Part shown: piece after piece, positions 46,547 through 59,024 of the stretch
Layout of the letters: the number at the start of each line of letters is the position of its first letter
Position numbering within the stretch: the stretch's first letter is position 1
Assembly (NCBI RefSeq): GCF_009905375.1
Contig: NC_133647.1
Location: 4,900,595 to 4,964,594, forward strand
Source: Apium graveolens
Taxonomy: Eukaryota > Streptophyta > Magnoliopsida > Apiales > Apiaceae
Direction of reading: 5' to 3'
DNA length: 64,000 nt
Translations under genes and position numbers: made by a program
The notes under the pieces: generated by a model
Told to the model about the DNA's origin: nothing
Databases searched by the model: none
Seen by the model: the letters and a program-made list of their open reading frames with translations, nothing else

Positions 46547-46733
46547 AGCCAAGTCAAGATCTACAACTGCTCAAATTCTGATATGAATACAGACTGAAGT
46601 TGTTATCAGAAGTTAAAGTTGGTAAAGCTTTAAGGACTGTAAGTTGTAGTTATCTAGTCAAATTCTCATGCATTTGTACTTAATGTTTTTGACATCATTA
46701 AATATCCGTTAACTTGTATATTATGCTAATTTA
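46547..46733 (+). other. SIRE-C 3' untranslated segment
   Basis: Conserved with SIRE-B 31547-31670. No gene. Confidence 0.55.
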
Positions 46734-46748
46734 TAAGTTGGGGGAGAT
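46734..46748 (+). other. SIRE-C polypurine tract
   Basis: AAGTTGGGGGAGAT directly before the 3' LTR. Confidence 0.88.
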
Positions 46749-47354
46749 TGTTAGATATATTTGATAATGTCATGTCTAATATGATTTATGTTTAGTTTTC
46801 AGATCTTACTTAAATAGGACAAATCAGTACTTAACTGAAATAAACACTTATACTGAAGTCAGAACTTTATTCATCAGTACTTAAGGTTCAGGAGATATTT
46901 ATCAGAAGATAATATCAGGACTTAAAGGAAACGTTCAGATAAGGAAGGCGGCTGATTGAAAGGAAAAGAGGATCAAGACAAACGTAATAAGAGATATGCA
47001 TGAAGAAGGAATTCTATGAAGAATAGAATACTTGGAAGAAAAGATATCTGATTGATATATTTTAGGAAGCAGAATTATATTCCATATCAATTAGCGATTA
47101 TCTTATAATTGTGTAGTATATAAACACAGACATAGGGTTTATACTATAAGTGTTATCATTATCGAGAAGATTATTCATTATAACCCTAGCAGCTCTCGTG
47201 ATATTTGTTCATCACTGAGAGAGGATAGTTCCATAATGTAACAGAATTTATTGCTTTGAATAAAGTCTGTTTTCTGTTACCTGTGTTATTAGAATTCGAT
47301 TTGATTGTGATATACACTGTATTCATCCCCCTCTACAGTGTATGTGACCTAACA
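46749..47354 (+). repeat. SIRE-C 3' LTR, 606 bp
   Basis: Pairs with 33952-34558. TATA box TATATAAA at 47117-47124. Ends GTGACCTAACA. Confidence 0.95.
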
Positions 47355-47359
47355 ATATC
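47355..47359. repeat. Target site duplication ATATC of SIRE-C (right copy)
   Basis: Identical to 33947-33951. Confidence 0.93.
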
Positions 47360-48660
47360 GCATATACCGATAAACATCTAATCACCTAATCACAAGTCAA
47401 CCTATATAACCCTTCTGACTTACCAATTATCAATTAAAACATAATCAGAATTCAACATATAATATGCCAAATCGATCAGGAAAACGTTATCAATAACATG
47501 GTATCATCAAAAACTGGAATCATGAAGTTTTGGATTTTCCGGAAAATTAAAGAATTAATTCGAATTATGAAAAACAATCTGAATTTTTGAAGTTGGTTAT
47601 GCATCGGATATGATGACTATTTTGAAAGGTGGTGATGAGAGCTTCGATTTGGTTACAAAAGTGTTTCAAATGGAGTCCGATAACATCTCCAAATTTCAGT
47701 TTGATTCTCAAGAACACGAAAAATACGAAGAACATTCAAGAACTTAATTCGAAAATCAAACAACCTTTTGAGCATGTTATGGAACTTCAAATTTAACATA
47801 TGATATATGAAACTGACCAGGAGAACATAATCTACCATACGGAATCATCAAATCATATAAACAACATTATTTGCAAAATTCATATTTTTAATAAATAATT
47901 CGAATTTTGTAAAAATTATAGAAAATTATCGATGAAATCTGGGGTATTATGGATGATTAAACTGGATTCTACACGTCGAGAGCTTCGATTCGGTTACTTG
48001 TACACTATAATTGGACTTCACTAAAGTCTTCAAATCTTAGTTTAATTATGAATAACACGTAGAAGACTTATATTTTTCTCTCGATAATTATGGAATTCTA
48101 CTGTATAAATGTTTTTCTGTACAAAATAAAGTACGGTATAAGCTATTTATATTTACGGAATATTAGGACCCCGTTGGATCATACCGAATATAAAAATAGA
48201 ATACTTAATAGCTAAGTATTAATAAAACTAATCCAATTCGGTACCAGTTTTGGGATAAACATTAAAACCGGACAATTTAATAATGGTTTGGGGTTCCGAG
48301 CCCCCAGATGCACGTACTTTAATAAAAAATAATACTTTAATCAAAATATCCTAGATAACGAAAATATCTAAGTTGCAGGTGTCCAGTATGCAGCACCCCT
48401 TATAACAATGAAAAAATTGTTGACAAGGCGTCTGAATGTGAAAGGTTTTCATATATGCAGAGTTCTGGTGTTAAATATTTGAAAATGATTTAAAAAGAAA
48501 AAATAATCAAAATGGGCGGAGATAACTCAATTTATCCAATTAGGATAAGGAGATGACAAGAACAGATCAACATACAATGGCAAAAATCAAAATCTAACTT
48601 AACAGCAAATATATGTTCAAATAAGCAATTACCAAGTTATTTATAAAATTTCTAAAATGA
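47360..48660. other. Degenerate LTR-like or ancient repeat DNA
   Basis: AT-rich, without genes. Two related segments (about 47600-47780 and 47940-48110) share GAGAGCTTCGATT(C/T)GGTTAC and similar context, so an internal duplication is likely. The style (TATTTACGGAATATTAG…, GGACCCCGTTGGATC) resembles an old gypsy LTR, but no edges can be fixed. Confidence 0.3.
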
Positions 48661-48715
48661 GAGAGACATAAAGCAAGATTTCAAGCTACACTAGGAGTGA
48701 TAATCTCAACACTTT

Positions 48716-50290
48716 CTACTGCATCGAAAGAAATCCTTCCAAATCCATTTCGCCCCTCATCCAAGTCGTAGCTATCAAGATACTCCCAATAACCCCCAAC
48801 TCGTCTTCTACCTTCCATTTTTTCCATCCAGTGACAAGCACTGTATGGATATTACTAGTGTAGTCACCTTCCTTTGTAAAGATTTCTCTAACATTTGTGT
48901 GGGTAGTCCGAACAAAAAACCAGGCAATGAATGGACCAAGCGACTTCAGACTCACAATTAGGGAGTCAATTACATCTTCAAAATCTGGTCGTAAATGGTA
49001 ATATTAATCATCATAATTCTCAACCCCAACCAACTCAAAATGTTCCCAATCCTGGAAAAAGTTCTAATTAGTAATCAAGAGAGAAAATTGACACTATGAT
49101 CAAAAGACATGCAAAGGAACACAAACACGTCTAATTATGAGATATGTAGGAAAGAAAAAGATTTCTTAACAAAAAATTAACACAACTAACTATGTAAAAT
49201 ACCGATAATAATGCAAAAGTTGACCATGGTTAAGTTTTAATTTAAATATATCATTGAATATAAGAATAAAATATTATGGATGTAATCCATAATTTCAAGC
49301 AATGTTTTTTAGTCATATAACCCACCTAAAAACCTATTCCACTGCCACTGAACTCAATAAAATCCTCCACAATTGTATCATTCTCTACCCGACATCATCT
49401 GTTTATTTATTATATTAAGAATTTGGGTTGAATTCAAATTTTATATAGAGATATTTTTTATTTTTTATTTAATGATATATGTGATATAAAAACTAACTAT
49501 GGTTAATATTTATGGGTTTTACGCTATTTTATATAAGTTATATAAGTTGATTGTGTTAATATGCCAAAAAAAATACATCAATGATTTTTATGCTAACAAT
49601 AGAATAGGAAAAACTCAGTTTAAAATTATCATACAAACAAAATATCGATACATTAAAAATTACCTGCACTTCATTGGGAATAGGTTGAGCCTCCGGATTT
49701 GGATTCACCGGACCTATGTACGATCAATTTAAAGCAGTAGTGACGCCAATGCTATCTTGAAGGATTAAAGCGACATCAATATTATATTCAACATAATCGG
49801 CAATCCCTAAAAAGGTGTACACATAATCAGGGTGATCCAAGTGAAGTGTTGCGTCAATGGCGTACTGGATGCTCAACCTCGGAGTATTCCAGTGAGGATC
49901 CAATTTCTACCGAGCAATCCTAAGTGTAGACTCCAAGCAGTTAATAATAACATGATGAAGGCAGTGGTCCTCTGATTATTAGAAGAAAATAAAAAAAACA
50001 ATTCAAACACTTTACACAAAACAACAGGGCCTGAAACAAACAAAGGAGAAGAGAAATGCTAACTAGGGCCTAAATGTACTTGAGAGGAAGATGATTGAGC
50101 CACTGGAGACAACTCTTTGACACCGGATAAAAATGATAACCTTGTATCCTACAAACCCACTCCACGCTTCCATCCCTGATCATTTTCTTTTAGTTTCTTG
50201 GAAATCTACGGAGCCACATTTTTCTGTTCATGTTCCCCTTTCTCATTACTCTTCTCATTATGCTGCGTCTCACCATTTTTCTTTTTGGAT
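48716..50290 (-). pseudogene. Broken coding remnant of unknown family
   Basis: Several minus-strand blocks read as one protein with stops, separated by intron-like AT-rich gaps. About 50290-50050: Lys/Glu-rich with KENDQGWKRGVGL. About 49960-49690: DHCLHHVIINCLEST, then HWNTPRLSIQYAIDATLHL and DYVYTFLGIADYVEYNID, then PVNPNPEAQPIPNEVQ. About 49080-48716: DWEHFELVGVENYDD, then VREIFTKEGDYTSNIHTVL and GWKKWKVEDELGVIGS. The composition is that of a real protein, and no transposon motif is recognised. Nonsense codons occur in each block. It may be a host gene remnant or a captured fragment. Exon limits are approximate. Confidence 0.35.
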
Positions 50291-50971
50291 CAAGTGAGTT
50301 GGTGGTGAGTGTGTTTTGAGCGTGATTTTAAATAAGAGAGATGTATGTGTTAATCTGGCAGTCAATGTCGTGCTTGAGAGTGTGCAAGTGGTTCAACGGA
50401 ATAAGGCCCTCAAATTTTGAGGGGCATATTTGTATATACATGTTTATATGACATTATGTGTAATTAAAAATAAACATTAATTTGTTTTTTCAAAAAAAGT
50501 AATGTATAAATAAAATAAAGGTCAAAAATAGTAAAGGTAAAAAATTTTAAATTATTATATTGAGCAAAATTATAAGATATTCTTTATGAAATAATATTTT
50601 TTTTGATAAGTAATTTATACTATTGATTTTAATAATAAAATGCAACGGTAAACAATAATTTTTATGTAAAAAATTTGTACACCATATCATTTTTCAATAA
50701 TTCTATTTAGGTGATTAATTTAATTAAATTATATACATATATATTTATTTATTTAATGTTAATATGTATATTAAAAAACTTCAATTCAAAAACTAATTAA
50801 ATTAATTGATGTTCATATATATATATTTAAATAAGTTTACTATTTATGTATGTATAATATTCTTTTTCAATGTTTATTTAATAAAATTATGTTGATTTAA
50901 AATTATGTTACTAATTTTGCTCTTTACTTACATGCATCTTCTTCCAATTTTTTAATCGTTGTGAAGTTATC
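50291..50971. other. AT-rich DNA without visible genes
   Basis: Long A/T runs and (TA)n-like stretches around 50720-50900. Nothing supportable on either strand. Confidence 0.6.
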
Positions 50972-52569
50972 TGTTGCCATTTCTATGTATGTTCATACAG
51001 AAACATTTTTGTTAACTACATAAGCCTCTAATTTTAAAATATTTAGCTTTACCTTAAGCCAATATTTCACGCAAAAGACAAGCTGAAAAGAAGATAGATT
51101 TATGATAGTTGTGCAGACCTCTGAATGTGACATAGAATCAGAAAACAGAGAAACAAACAAACAGTTTTGTTGTGCAAAATATGCCTGTACTTTAACAAGA
51201 CTAAGGCAATTTGTCAACCCTAAGTAAGTTGTATTGTTATCTAAATTTGTATTTTGTACTTGTAACACTTAAATTCTGTAAAAATATCAAAGGAACAGAC
51301 TAGAGTCTTTTTCTATAAACAGTGTCAAGCCTAAGAATTCTATCTGGAAGAAGATCAAGAAGATCATGCCTCAGAAGAATTATGAAGAAGCTTGAAGTTG
51401 AATAAATCTGTTTTAGGAAAAATGTTTTAAGTCAAGATCTTTACAAGTCACAGATTTAGTGTTATAAAGAAGTTATTCGAGAACTCAAAATGACTTATCG
51501 AGAAGTCAGGAAAGGCACTAGAGAACTCACAGAGATATCGACAAGCCAAATTGAAGACATGGAGATTGGAGATATCGACAAGTCATTTCTTCACTAGAGA
51601 ACTCAGAGTTATCGACAAGTCAACATTCATTAGAGAATTCTAAGTTATCGATAATTCAAATTCCACTAGAGAACTCACAAATATCGATAAGCCAAAATTC
51701 ATTAGAGAAACTCTGAGTTGTCGACTAGTCAGTTTTGACTAGAGAACTTTGAGTTATGGATAAGTCAATAAACTATTAGAGAACTCAGAGATATCGATAA
51801 GTCAAAGTGAAGATACGAAGACTAGAGATCTCTACAAGACAAATTCTCTTATAGAGAACTCAGAGACCTCTACAAGTCAAATTTACTATGGAGTATTAGA
51901 GATCTCGATAAGCCAATATACTTATCGAGATGTCAAGTTCTCTATAGACCAAATGGAGATCTCGAGGTAAAATCTCAAAGTACAAAATTGCAGATCAGTT
52001 CAATATCCAAGATTAACAATCGACAAACAATCCAAACAGCTGGATTGACAAGTCTACAAAAAGTAGCTTGAGGATGTGCAAGATCAATGGTGAAGATTAA
52101 CTGACAAAGGAAGATCAAGATAAACACAAGATGCTAAAGATATGCTAAGCCAGAAATAGAAGATATACTTTTCTATAAATGGAAATGATAAGTGACTGTT
52201 TACAAAAGCTAATAGCATGTCTTATTGTACACTGTATAAACCAGCAGTGATCTGAATTATAAAGTTAACACTGGTCCTTTAGTCAATTATAACAATTAAG
52301 ATAGAAAATCTTGTAACACTCTCAAGGAGAAGCTAAGCTCTTTATCAACAAAGAGCCTCGAAATTTTGTAGCAAAACATTCTTAATTTTTATATAAAATT
52401 AAATGAGTTTTGAATATCTGTGTTCTTTATTTCTGCAAGCTTAATTTCTGCATGAACACATTTTTACTACAAGATTTAATTTACTTTGTTCAACCATAAA
52501 AGATTCAAGAAAAGCTCAAAAAGAGTAAAACACATTCACCCCCCTCTGTGTGTTATTCATTTCCTAACA
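50972..52569 (+). repeat. SIRE-D 5' LTR, about 1.6 kb, with TATCGA array
   Basis: Inner edge exact: …CATTTCCTAACA at 52569. Outer edge estimated at TGTTGCC, 50972, from similarity to the SIRE-A LTR. Between 51476 and 51970 about a dozen degenerate units of TAGAGAACTCAGAG plus ATCGAYAAGTCAA occur, spaced roughly 35-50 bp. TATA box TATAAA at 52235-52240. C-run CACCCCCCTC near 52540. Confidence 0.78.
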
Positions 52570-52571
52570 AG

Positions 52572-52583
52572 TGGTATCAGAGC
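52572..52583 (+). other. SIRE-D primer-binding site
   Basis: TGGTATCAGAGC, 2 bp after the LTR; exact initiator tRNA-Met complement. Confidence 0.93.
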
Positions 52584-52620
52584 AAAATATGAAAGTAAAC
52601 AGATTCAAGATCTTGGAAGA

Positions 52621-54997
52621 ATGAATACACAGAAAATCAGTAGCATCAAAATTCCTACCTTTGACAAAGCTAACTACACTCTTTGGAAAAAGAAAATGTT
52701 GTTGTTTATCCAGATGGCCAATATACTCTATATTCAGATACTAAAAAATGGGCCCTTCATTCCTATGGTTAGAGTTGAAGAATCAACAGATGGTGATATG
52801 GTCATTTTAGCTCATTATGCTCCAAAAGATCCTTTTAAGTATTCTGAGCCTGAAAAGGAGAAAGTTTCCCTGGATAGTGGCTTGCAATTGATATTGATTG
52901 AGTCACTTGATAATATGATGTACAACAACATTGTCAACTGTGACACTGCCAAGCAAATATGGGAAAAGATTGAAATACTCTGTGAGGGAACTGAGGAAGT
53001 TAGATCAAATCTAAGAAGGGTACTGATTTCACAGTATAAGGGTTTCATGGCCAAGCCAAAGGAAAGTATTATAGATATGTTTGAAAAGTTCAACAAGCTA
53101 ATAAATGACTTGCAGCTCCATGACAAATTCTATGAAGCTGAAGATGTGAACTTGAAGTTCTTGCTTACTCTCCCTGATCATTTGGAACAGAAAATCTCAG
53201 CAATCAGGGAAGGGAGAGACTTGAGCAGAATAATACTGGAAGTTCTATATGGAATTCTCAAAACATATGAACTAGAAATGATTCAAAGGAAATCATTGAG
53301 ATCTGGTCAGGGACATGCTGTAGATGGCTCAAGTGCTTTAATTGTTAATGAAAGCCAAACATCTATTGATGAATCAAGATCTCAAACTCCAGTTGCTTCA
53401 ACAAGTGAGCAAAGAACAAATGATTCACAGGAACAAGTCATTCTGGAATTCGAAGAAGATGAGTTCTACACTCTTGATGAACCAGATGAGCTAGATCAAT
53501 TAATGACTTATTTGGCTATAAAATTCTCTAATATTAGATTAAAGAAGCCAAGATTTTTCAAGGATAAAGGACAGTCTTTCAACAAAGACAGCAGTTGGAA
53601 AGGAAAAGGAAAGTACACTTCTGATAGCAAGAATGGTTACAAAATTGGATCTATTGACAGATCTAAGATAAGGTGCTACAACTGTGATGAGTTGGGACAT
53701 TTTGCTACAGAATGCAGGAAATCCAAGAAAGCAAAGAAGGATAAAGCTTGTCTTGAATTGGAAGCAAAGTATGAAGCTCTTCTGAAGAAACAGCAAAGCA
53801 AAGCTTATATTACAGAGGGTAAAAGTTGGGATGACTCTGAAAATGATGAAGATGAAGAATTTGGAAATTATGCCCGCATGGCCTTGGAGCAAGGAGAATC
53901 ATCCTCATCTAAATCACAGGTACCAACTCTTACCACCATTGATTTAAATCTGAGTCAATATAAGCAAACTGTAGAGAATATTAGCACATAAATGTTTCAC
54001 ATTCACACAAGCATGATTGTTGCTAATGAAGAAGTTAGCAGATTAACAAAGATAAATGAGAAGATTGAAAGTGAGAAGTAACAGAATTGTTATTGGTGGA
54101 GCTTGAAGCTGTAAAGCAGGAGAATGCTTATCTCAAGAACAAGCTCAAGTGTGCAAATGATATTGAAACAGTGCTAAGAAAGAAGCTGGAAAAGAATGAG
54201 GTGAAGTTGAAGTATTTCAAAAATGCATCTGAGCTGGTTGGACAAAACCATGAGAAAATAAACCATGTGTAAATATTCCTATTGGTCTTGACTATGATGC
54301 CTTGGACAGCAAGAAGAAAGAAATATGTGACAAAGGAAAAGCAACAGCTAATGAAAATGTTCCAGCTATGCTGAAAAAGGTTGTATCACCTATGTTCAAG
54401 GCATGTGAAGTCAACTTCAGTGAAGAAGAATTGATTATTAAGTAAGAAATTGCTGATGAGGACAAAGAGAAGAAAACTGCAGAATCAACTCAGTCTTCCA
54501 ATACTGAAGAGAAACACATGGACAAACAAAGTCCCAAGACACCTGTTAAAGAAACCAAAACTGAAGATGTAAGAAAGAAAAAGAAAAATAGAATTGGGAA
54601 AATAGGGATAAACAAAAGCAACAATTTTGCTTATATTGCAGATGCTCCAAGAAAGAAATGCGAAAAATGTGGCTCTGTGAATCATCTAACTCACCTTTAT
54701 AAAAAGGCAGTTAGCAAGCCAACTGAAGGAGCCTGCAAATATAATGAAGCAAATGCAAATGATCCCTACTCCTTCTGTGACAAGTTTGACTACATTCCTT
54801 GCAACTTGAAAGTGATGAAAAGTTGTCACAAACTGAGAGTAGACCTCAAAGAAACAAAAATTGGGTCTACAACAGAAAGGGAAAATGCTCAACAGTCAAT
54901 GAACTCTATTTTATCTGAAACTACTCATTCTACTTTTGCTAAATCAGTTAACAAGAAGAAAGTACCCAACACTGTTTGGGTTGCTAAACATACGTAA
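52621..54997 (+). pseudogene. gag: SIRE-D gag
   Basis: Starts at ATG 52621 (MNTQKISSIKIPTFDKANYT), because the open frame before it is LTR and primer-site sequence. Open for 456 codons to TAA 53991, where SIRE-A has a sense codon. A frameshift near 54080 follows, and the last part (54518-54997) ends NTVWVAKHT plus the conserved TAA. UBN2-type capsid domain (YTLWKKKMLLFIQMANILYI, LRRVLISQYKGFMAKP), CCHC knuckle CYNCDELGHFATEC intact, and a coiled-coil-like segment (LVELEAVKQENAYLKNKLK). A second Cys/His motif (CEKCGSVNHLTHLY) lacks the last Cys. Confidence 0.88.
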
Positions 54998-57616
54998 AAC
55001 TCATTGTGTGCAGGAAAAAGTGAAAAAAGTCATATGGATCATAAACAGTGGATGTTCCAGGCATATGATATGTGATAAAGCCCTGCTATCACGGTTTGAG
55101 GAGAAAGCTGGCCCTTTGGTAACCTTTGGAGACAACAACAAAGGATTCACAATGGGATATGGAAAGATTGTTTCTGAAAATGTTGTCATTGATGATGTAG
55201 CACTGGTAGTTGGTCTTGAAGTGAATCTTCTCAATGTTAGTCAATTTGCCGACAAAGGCTTTGAAGTTCTATTCAACAAAGAAGAATGCACTTTTATCAG
55301 CAAAAAACCCGATAAAGTTGCTCTGAAAGGAGCAAGGAAAGGAAGCTTGTTTGTTGCAGACTTAGACTCAACAAATAAGGATGGAATTTGTTGCTTCTAC
55401 ACCAATGCATCAGAAGAACAAAGTAAGCTATGGCATAAGAAGTTGTCTCACTTAAATTTCAAGACAATTAACACCTTGGTCAAAAAGGAGTTAGTAAGAG
55501 ACATGCCTAAACTGGAATTTGCTCAAGTTGAAGTTTGTGAAGCTTGTCAGAAAGGAAAAATGAAGAGATCAAGTCACAAGTCAAAAACTGTGAATTCTAT
55601 AAGTACACCATTGCAACTTATTCACATGGACTTGTTTGGGCCAGTAAATGTCTTATCAATTTCAAGGAAAAAATATGCACTTGTGTTGGTGTGTGGTTTC
55701 TCAAGATATACTTGGGTAGAGTTCATGCACTCTAAAGATGAAACTCCACACATCATAATTGAGCACATCAAGAAGATAGAAAAACAGGCTAAAGATTATA
55801 ATTGTGTAAAAGATTGAGAAGTGATAATGGAACAGAATTCAGAAATGTAATATTGAGTGAATTCTGCAAAGGCAAAGGCATTGTTCAAGATTTCTCATCT
55901 GCTAGAATAGCTCAACAAAATGGAGTAGTTGAAAGAAAGAACAAAACATTAGTTGAAGCTGCTAGAACAATGCTTCAAGATGCCCAATTGCTAACAAGTT
56001 TCTAGGAAGAAGCTGTTAACACTGCATGTTACACTCAGAACAGATATCTCATTAACAAGGCACATTGTAAATCACCTTACTCAATCATGTCTAAAAGAAA
56101 GCCTACTATAAAGCATCTTCATGTATTTGGAAATAAGTGTTACATTTTGAAAGACAACTCTGAATATGTGGGAAAATTTGACTCAAAAGTCTTTGAAGAA
56201 ATTTTTCTGGGATATCCATTGGAAAGAACAGCCTACAAAGTTTATATGATTGATCAAAAGAAGATTATGGAAAGCACATATATGACTTTTGATGATGACA
56301 ATTGTCCAGGCTTGGAATGCCTTGATGATAATGAAGTTGAAGCCCTTGCATTTGAAAACATCAACATTGATAGTGATTCTGATGGGGAAGATGAAGTTGA
56401 TGCACAACATATGATAATTGAAGAGACTACTCAAAAGGAAAATCATGGAAGTGGAAGCTCATCTCAAATACCTGAATTTGATAGCACAAACTCAGGGGGA
56501 GAAAGAGAAGAAGGATCTAGCAGTCATACCAATAATGAAGAAAATGATGAAGGCACAAGTCAACAAACTCATCCAAGGAACTGGGATAGAACTCATACTA
56601 GAGAAGCAATTATTGGTGATCCTACTGCTGGTGTGAGGACTAGAAGTACAACTTCTAATGAGTTCATACATACATGTTTTCTGTCTCAAGTAGAGCCTAA
56701 GAAAACTGATGAAGCTCTACTAGATCCTGATTGGATATCTGCCATACAGGAAGAGCTGAATCAGTTTGAAAGAAACAAAGTTTGGGAATTGGTTCATGTA
56801 CCAAAGAATAGAACCATTATTGGAATAAAATGTGTGTTCAGGAACAAGATGGATGAAAATGGTATAGTCACCAGAAACAAAGCAAGGTTGGTTGCAAAAG
56901 GCTACTCACAAGAAGAAGAAATTGATTATGATGAAACTTTTGCTCCAGTTGCAAGACTTGAAGCAATAAGGATTTTTCTAGCATTTGCTGCACACTCATA
57001 TTTCAAAGTGTATCAAATGGATGTGAAGAGTGCCTTCCTGAATGATGAGCTAGAAGAAGAAGTTTATGTGCAACAGCCACCTGGCTTTCAAGATCCATAA
57101 TTTCCAAATTTTGTGTACAAGTTACTCAAGGCTCTATATGGACTAAAACAGACACCTAGAGCTTGGTATGACACAATGTCAGAATTCCTACTGAAGCATG
57201 GTTTTACTAGAGGTACAATAGACAAGACTCTCTTCTATAAGAAACATGGTGAGGATATGATCCTAGTTCAGATCTATGTGGATGATGTTATATTTGGTTC
57301 TACAAATGAGAAGCTTAGCCAAAGATTCTCCAAGCTTATGTAAAGTGAATATGAAATGAGTATGATGGGGGAACTGAGTTACTTTCTTGGACTTTAAGCT
57401 AGTCAAAGAAGTGATGGTATTTTCATCAGCCAAACTAAGTATGTCAAGGATCTATTGAAGAAGTTTGGCATGGTTGATTGTTCACCTGCATCTACACCTA
57501 TGTCTACTGCAACAAAGTCGGATGAAGATAAAAAGGGCAAGAGTGTAGATATCCAAAGCTATAGAGGGATGATTGGATCGTTGCTTTACTTAACTGTAAG
57601 TTGACTATACATCATC
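54998..57616 (+). pseudogene. pol: SIRE-D pol: protease, integrase, partial reverse transcriptase
   Basis: Protease site reads IINSGCSRHMIC: the catalytic Asp is Asn and the Thr-Gly after Met is lost, so it should be inactive. Integrase: KLSHLNFKTINTLVKKEL, CEACQKGKM, MDLFGPVNVLS, RSDNGTEF, VVERKNKTL. A Ser/Glu linker follows. [14 protein letters not shown] (Trp to Cys), [30 protein letters not shown], active site IYVDDVIFGS. Stops at 55815, 56003, 57098, 57341 and 57395, and a frameshift near 55790. It breaks off at 57616 shortly after GSLLYLTVS. Because of one extra base near 54998, gag and pol are out of frame here, whereas SIRE-A keeps them in frame. Confidence 0.9.
56495..56501 (+). other. 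SIRE-D central GGGGGAG purine string
   Basis: ACTCAGGGGGAGAAAGAG in the integrase-RT linker. Confidence 0.4.
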
Positions 57617-59000
57617 TGTAACGCCCCCAAATCCGGGGTCAAAGGATTTGGTCGTCACTATAAAACCTCAATCCAAAATAGCCTGTTTAATGAATAAGCA
57701 AATGCCAGCGGAAAATATTTAGCATATATGACCCCAAACTAATCCAAGATCTTTTAAGGTTATAGTTCTAGAAACAAGAATTCCAAATTCCACAAAAAAA
57801 ATCCACTTCCTTTTAAAACTCTTTTCAATAATTCTCAATCTCAAAACTTAACCCGCTAGTATAACTTCGAAAAGAAGTATACTAGGCCCAACTATAAAAT
57901 ACACAACTATAGTATAATATAATATAAACAACTTTACACAATAAAACTTACACTAGTCCGCAACCCTGGACCAACCACCTTCCAAAAGCTTCCTCTTTGC
58001 TTCCTCGAATTACAAGGCTAAACAGCGCAAGTTAATCCTCACTGGAGGTTAAATTTAAAAATAGGCAAGTATGAGCGGAAGAAATGCTCAGCAAGTTCAT
58101 TATAACATATATAGGGTCTTTTTTGATATAAAACTGACGTCTACAATAGTGCAGAACATTTTAAAATCATAATTGCTGAAACAGAAAATTTATTAAAGAA
58201 TCGGATAATTGTTTATCACTGTATTCAAAACTCTTTTTGATCTTTTCGAGTGAAATGCTTTAGTAATACTTTGAATCTTGACGAGATTAAAACTCATAAA
58301 ACAGTGTTTACGGGAATATCGTAAACCACAATAACAAGAAGCAATGATTATGGATTGAATCATAAACTTTATTCAAAACCGAACTCTTGATATTAATACT
58401 TATTTTGTTGTCATATCAAATTAGATATCAATATGAACTTTGATGCTCACAACATCCCATACTGAAGTCAACATCAATCATCTATACAAATACCACTTTT
58501 GATATTTAACAACCTAAATATCCACATCAAGCAGAAACTGAATCAAAACTACATTTCACCTTTAATCCACAACAAAAACATTTGATAAACCATTTATTCT
58601 ATGATTATTAAAACAATTTAGAAACAACAACTTAAATTGGAACCAATTATATTTCATGTTGTTCCTGATTATCAGTCACGAAACAGCACCGGTATTCCGC
58701 AGCCATACTGTAAATATAGGTACTACCCGTATCCCGCAGCCATACGGTACCTATAGGGCGCCAGAAAAGGCATATATTCGCCTTGAAAGATATTACAGCT
58801 GGACCGATATCTCGATCACCTACGCTGTAACCAGTAACCATTCCAAATCTTAAAACTTTTTTTTATTAGAAAGGGGTCATAATAATCGACACCCTTATAA
58901 ATTTTTATTCCCCCAATCACTTGGGCAAGAATACTCGGGGCAAAGGACAAATCTGGCAAAGTTTGAGAAGAATTTGACAAAAATAACTGATACCGCGCTA
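57617..59000 (-). repeat. GYP2 LTR fragment (second gypsy family)
   Basis: Begins TGTAACGCCCCCAAATCCGG, closely parallel to the GYP1 LTR start TGTAACACCCCCAGATTCGG. Shares further landmarks in order, such as GGTCGTCAC, ATGACCCCA(A/C)ACTAA and CTCAGCAAG/GCTCGCAAG. Strand is inferred from GYP1, whose 3' end has this form. It breaks SIRE-D pol. Similarity to an LTR fades near 59000, where the TACGCAT region starts, so the LTR is probably interrupted there. The small ORFs at 58647-59031 are chance frames. Confidence 0.65.
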
Positions 59001-59024
59001 GATGGCCATTTTTAGCCGAAGGGT

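Larger units (their letters stand above)
33952..47354 (+). mobile_element. SIRE-C, complete-length Sirevirus with an additional ORF
   Basis: 13.4-kb plus-strand copia element of the SIRE-B family with paired LTRs (607 and 606 bp), primer site and polypurine tract. Perfect target duplication ATATC (33947-33951 and 47355-47359). It is about 1 kb longer than SIRE-B, almost all of it in the pol-ORF2 spacer, where an extra 89-codon ORF and a second promoter-like segment sit. Gag, pol and ORF2 carry several stops and frameshifts. Confidence 0.95.
50972..57616 (+). mobile_element. SIRE-D, Sirevirus of the SIRE-A family, 3' part missing
   Basis: Plus-strand copia element with 5' LTR, primer site, gag and most of pol. 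Pol stops matching at 57616, within the RT/RNase H junction, where the GYP2 LTR begins with TGTAACGCCC. The rest of RNase H, ORF2 and the 3' LTR are either beyond the window or lost. Heavily mutated, including a protease active-site change. Confidence 0.9.

Noticed and set aside
49499..49732. 77-codon plus-strand ORF
   Set aside because: Ile/Tyr/Lys-rich translation of AT-rich DNA, partly antisense to the unknown coding remnant.
51476..51970. CRISPR-like appearance of the SIRE-D LTR array
   Set aside because: The units vary in sequence and spacing, recur inside another LTR, and lie in a plant retrotransposon.
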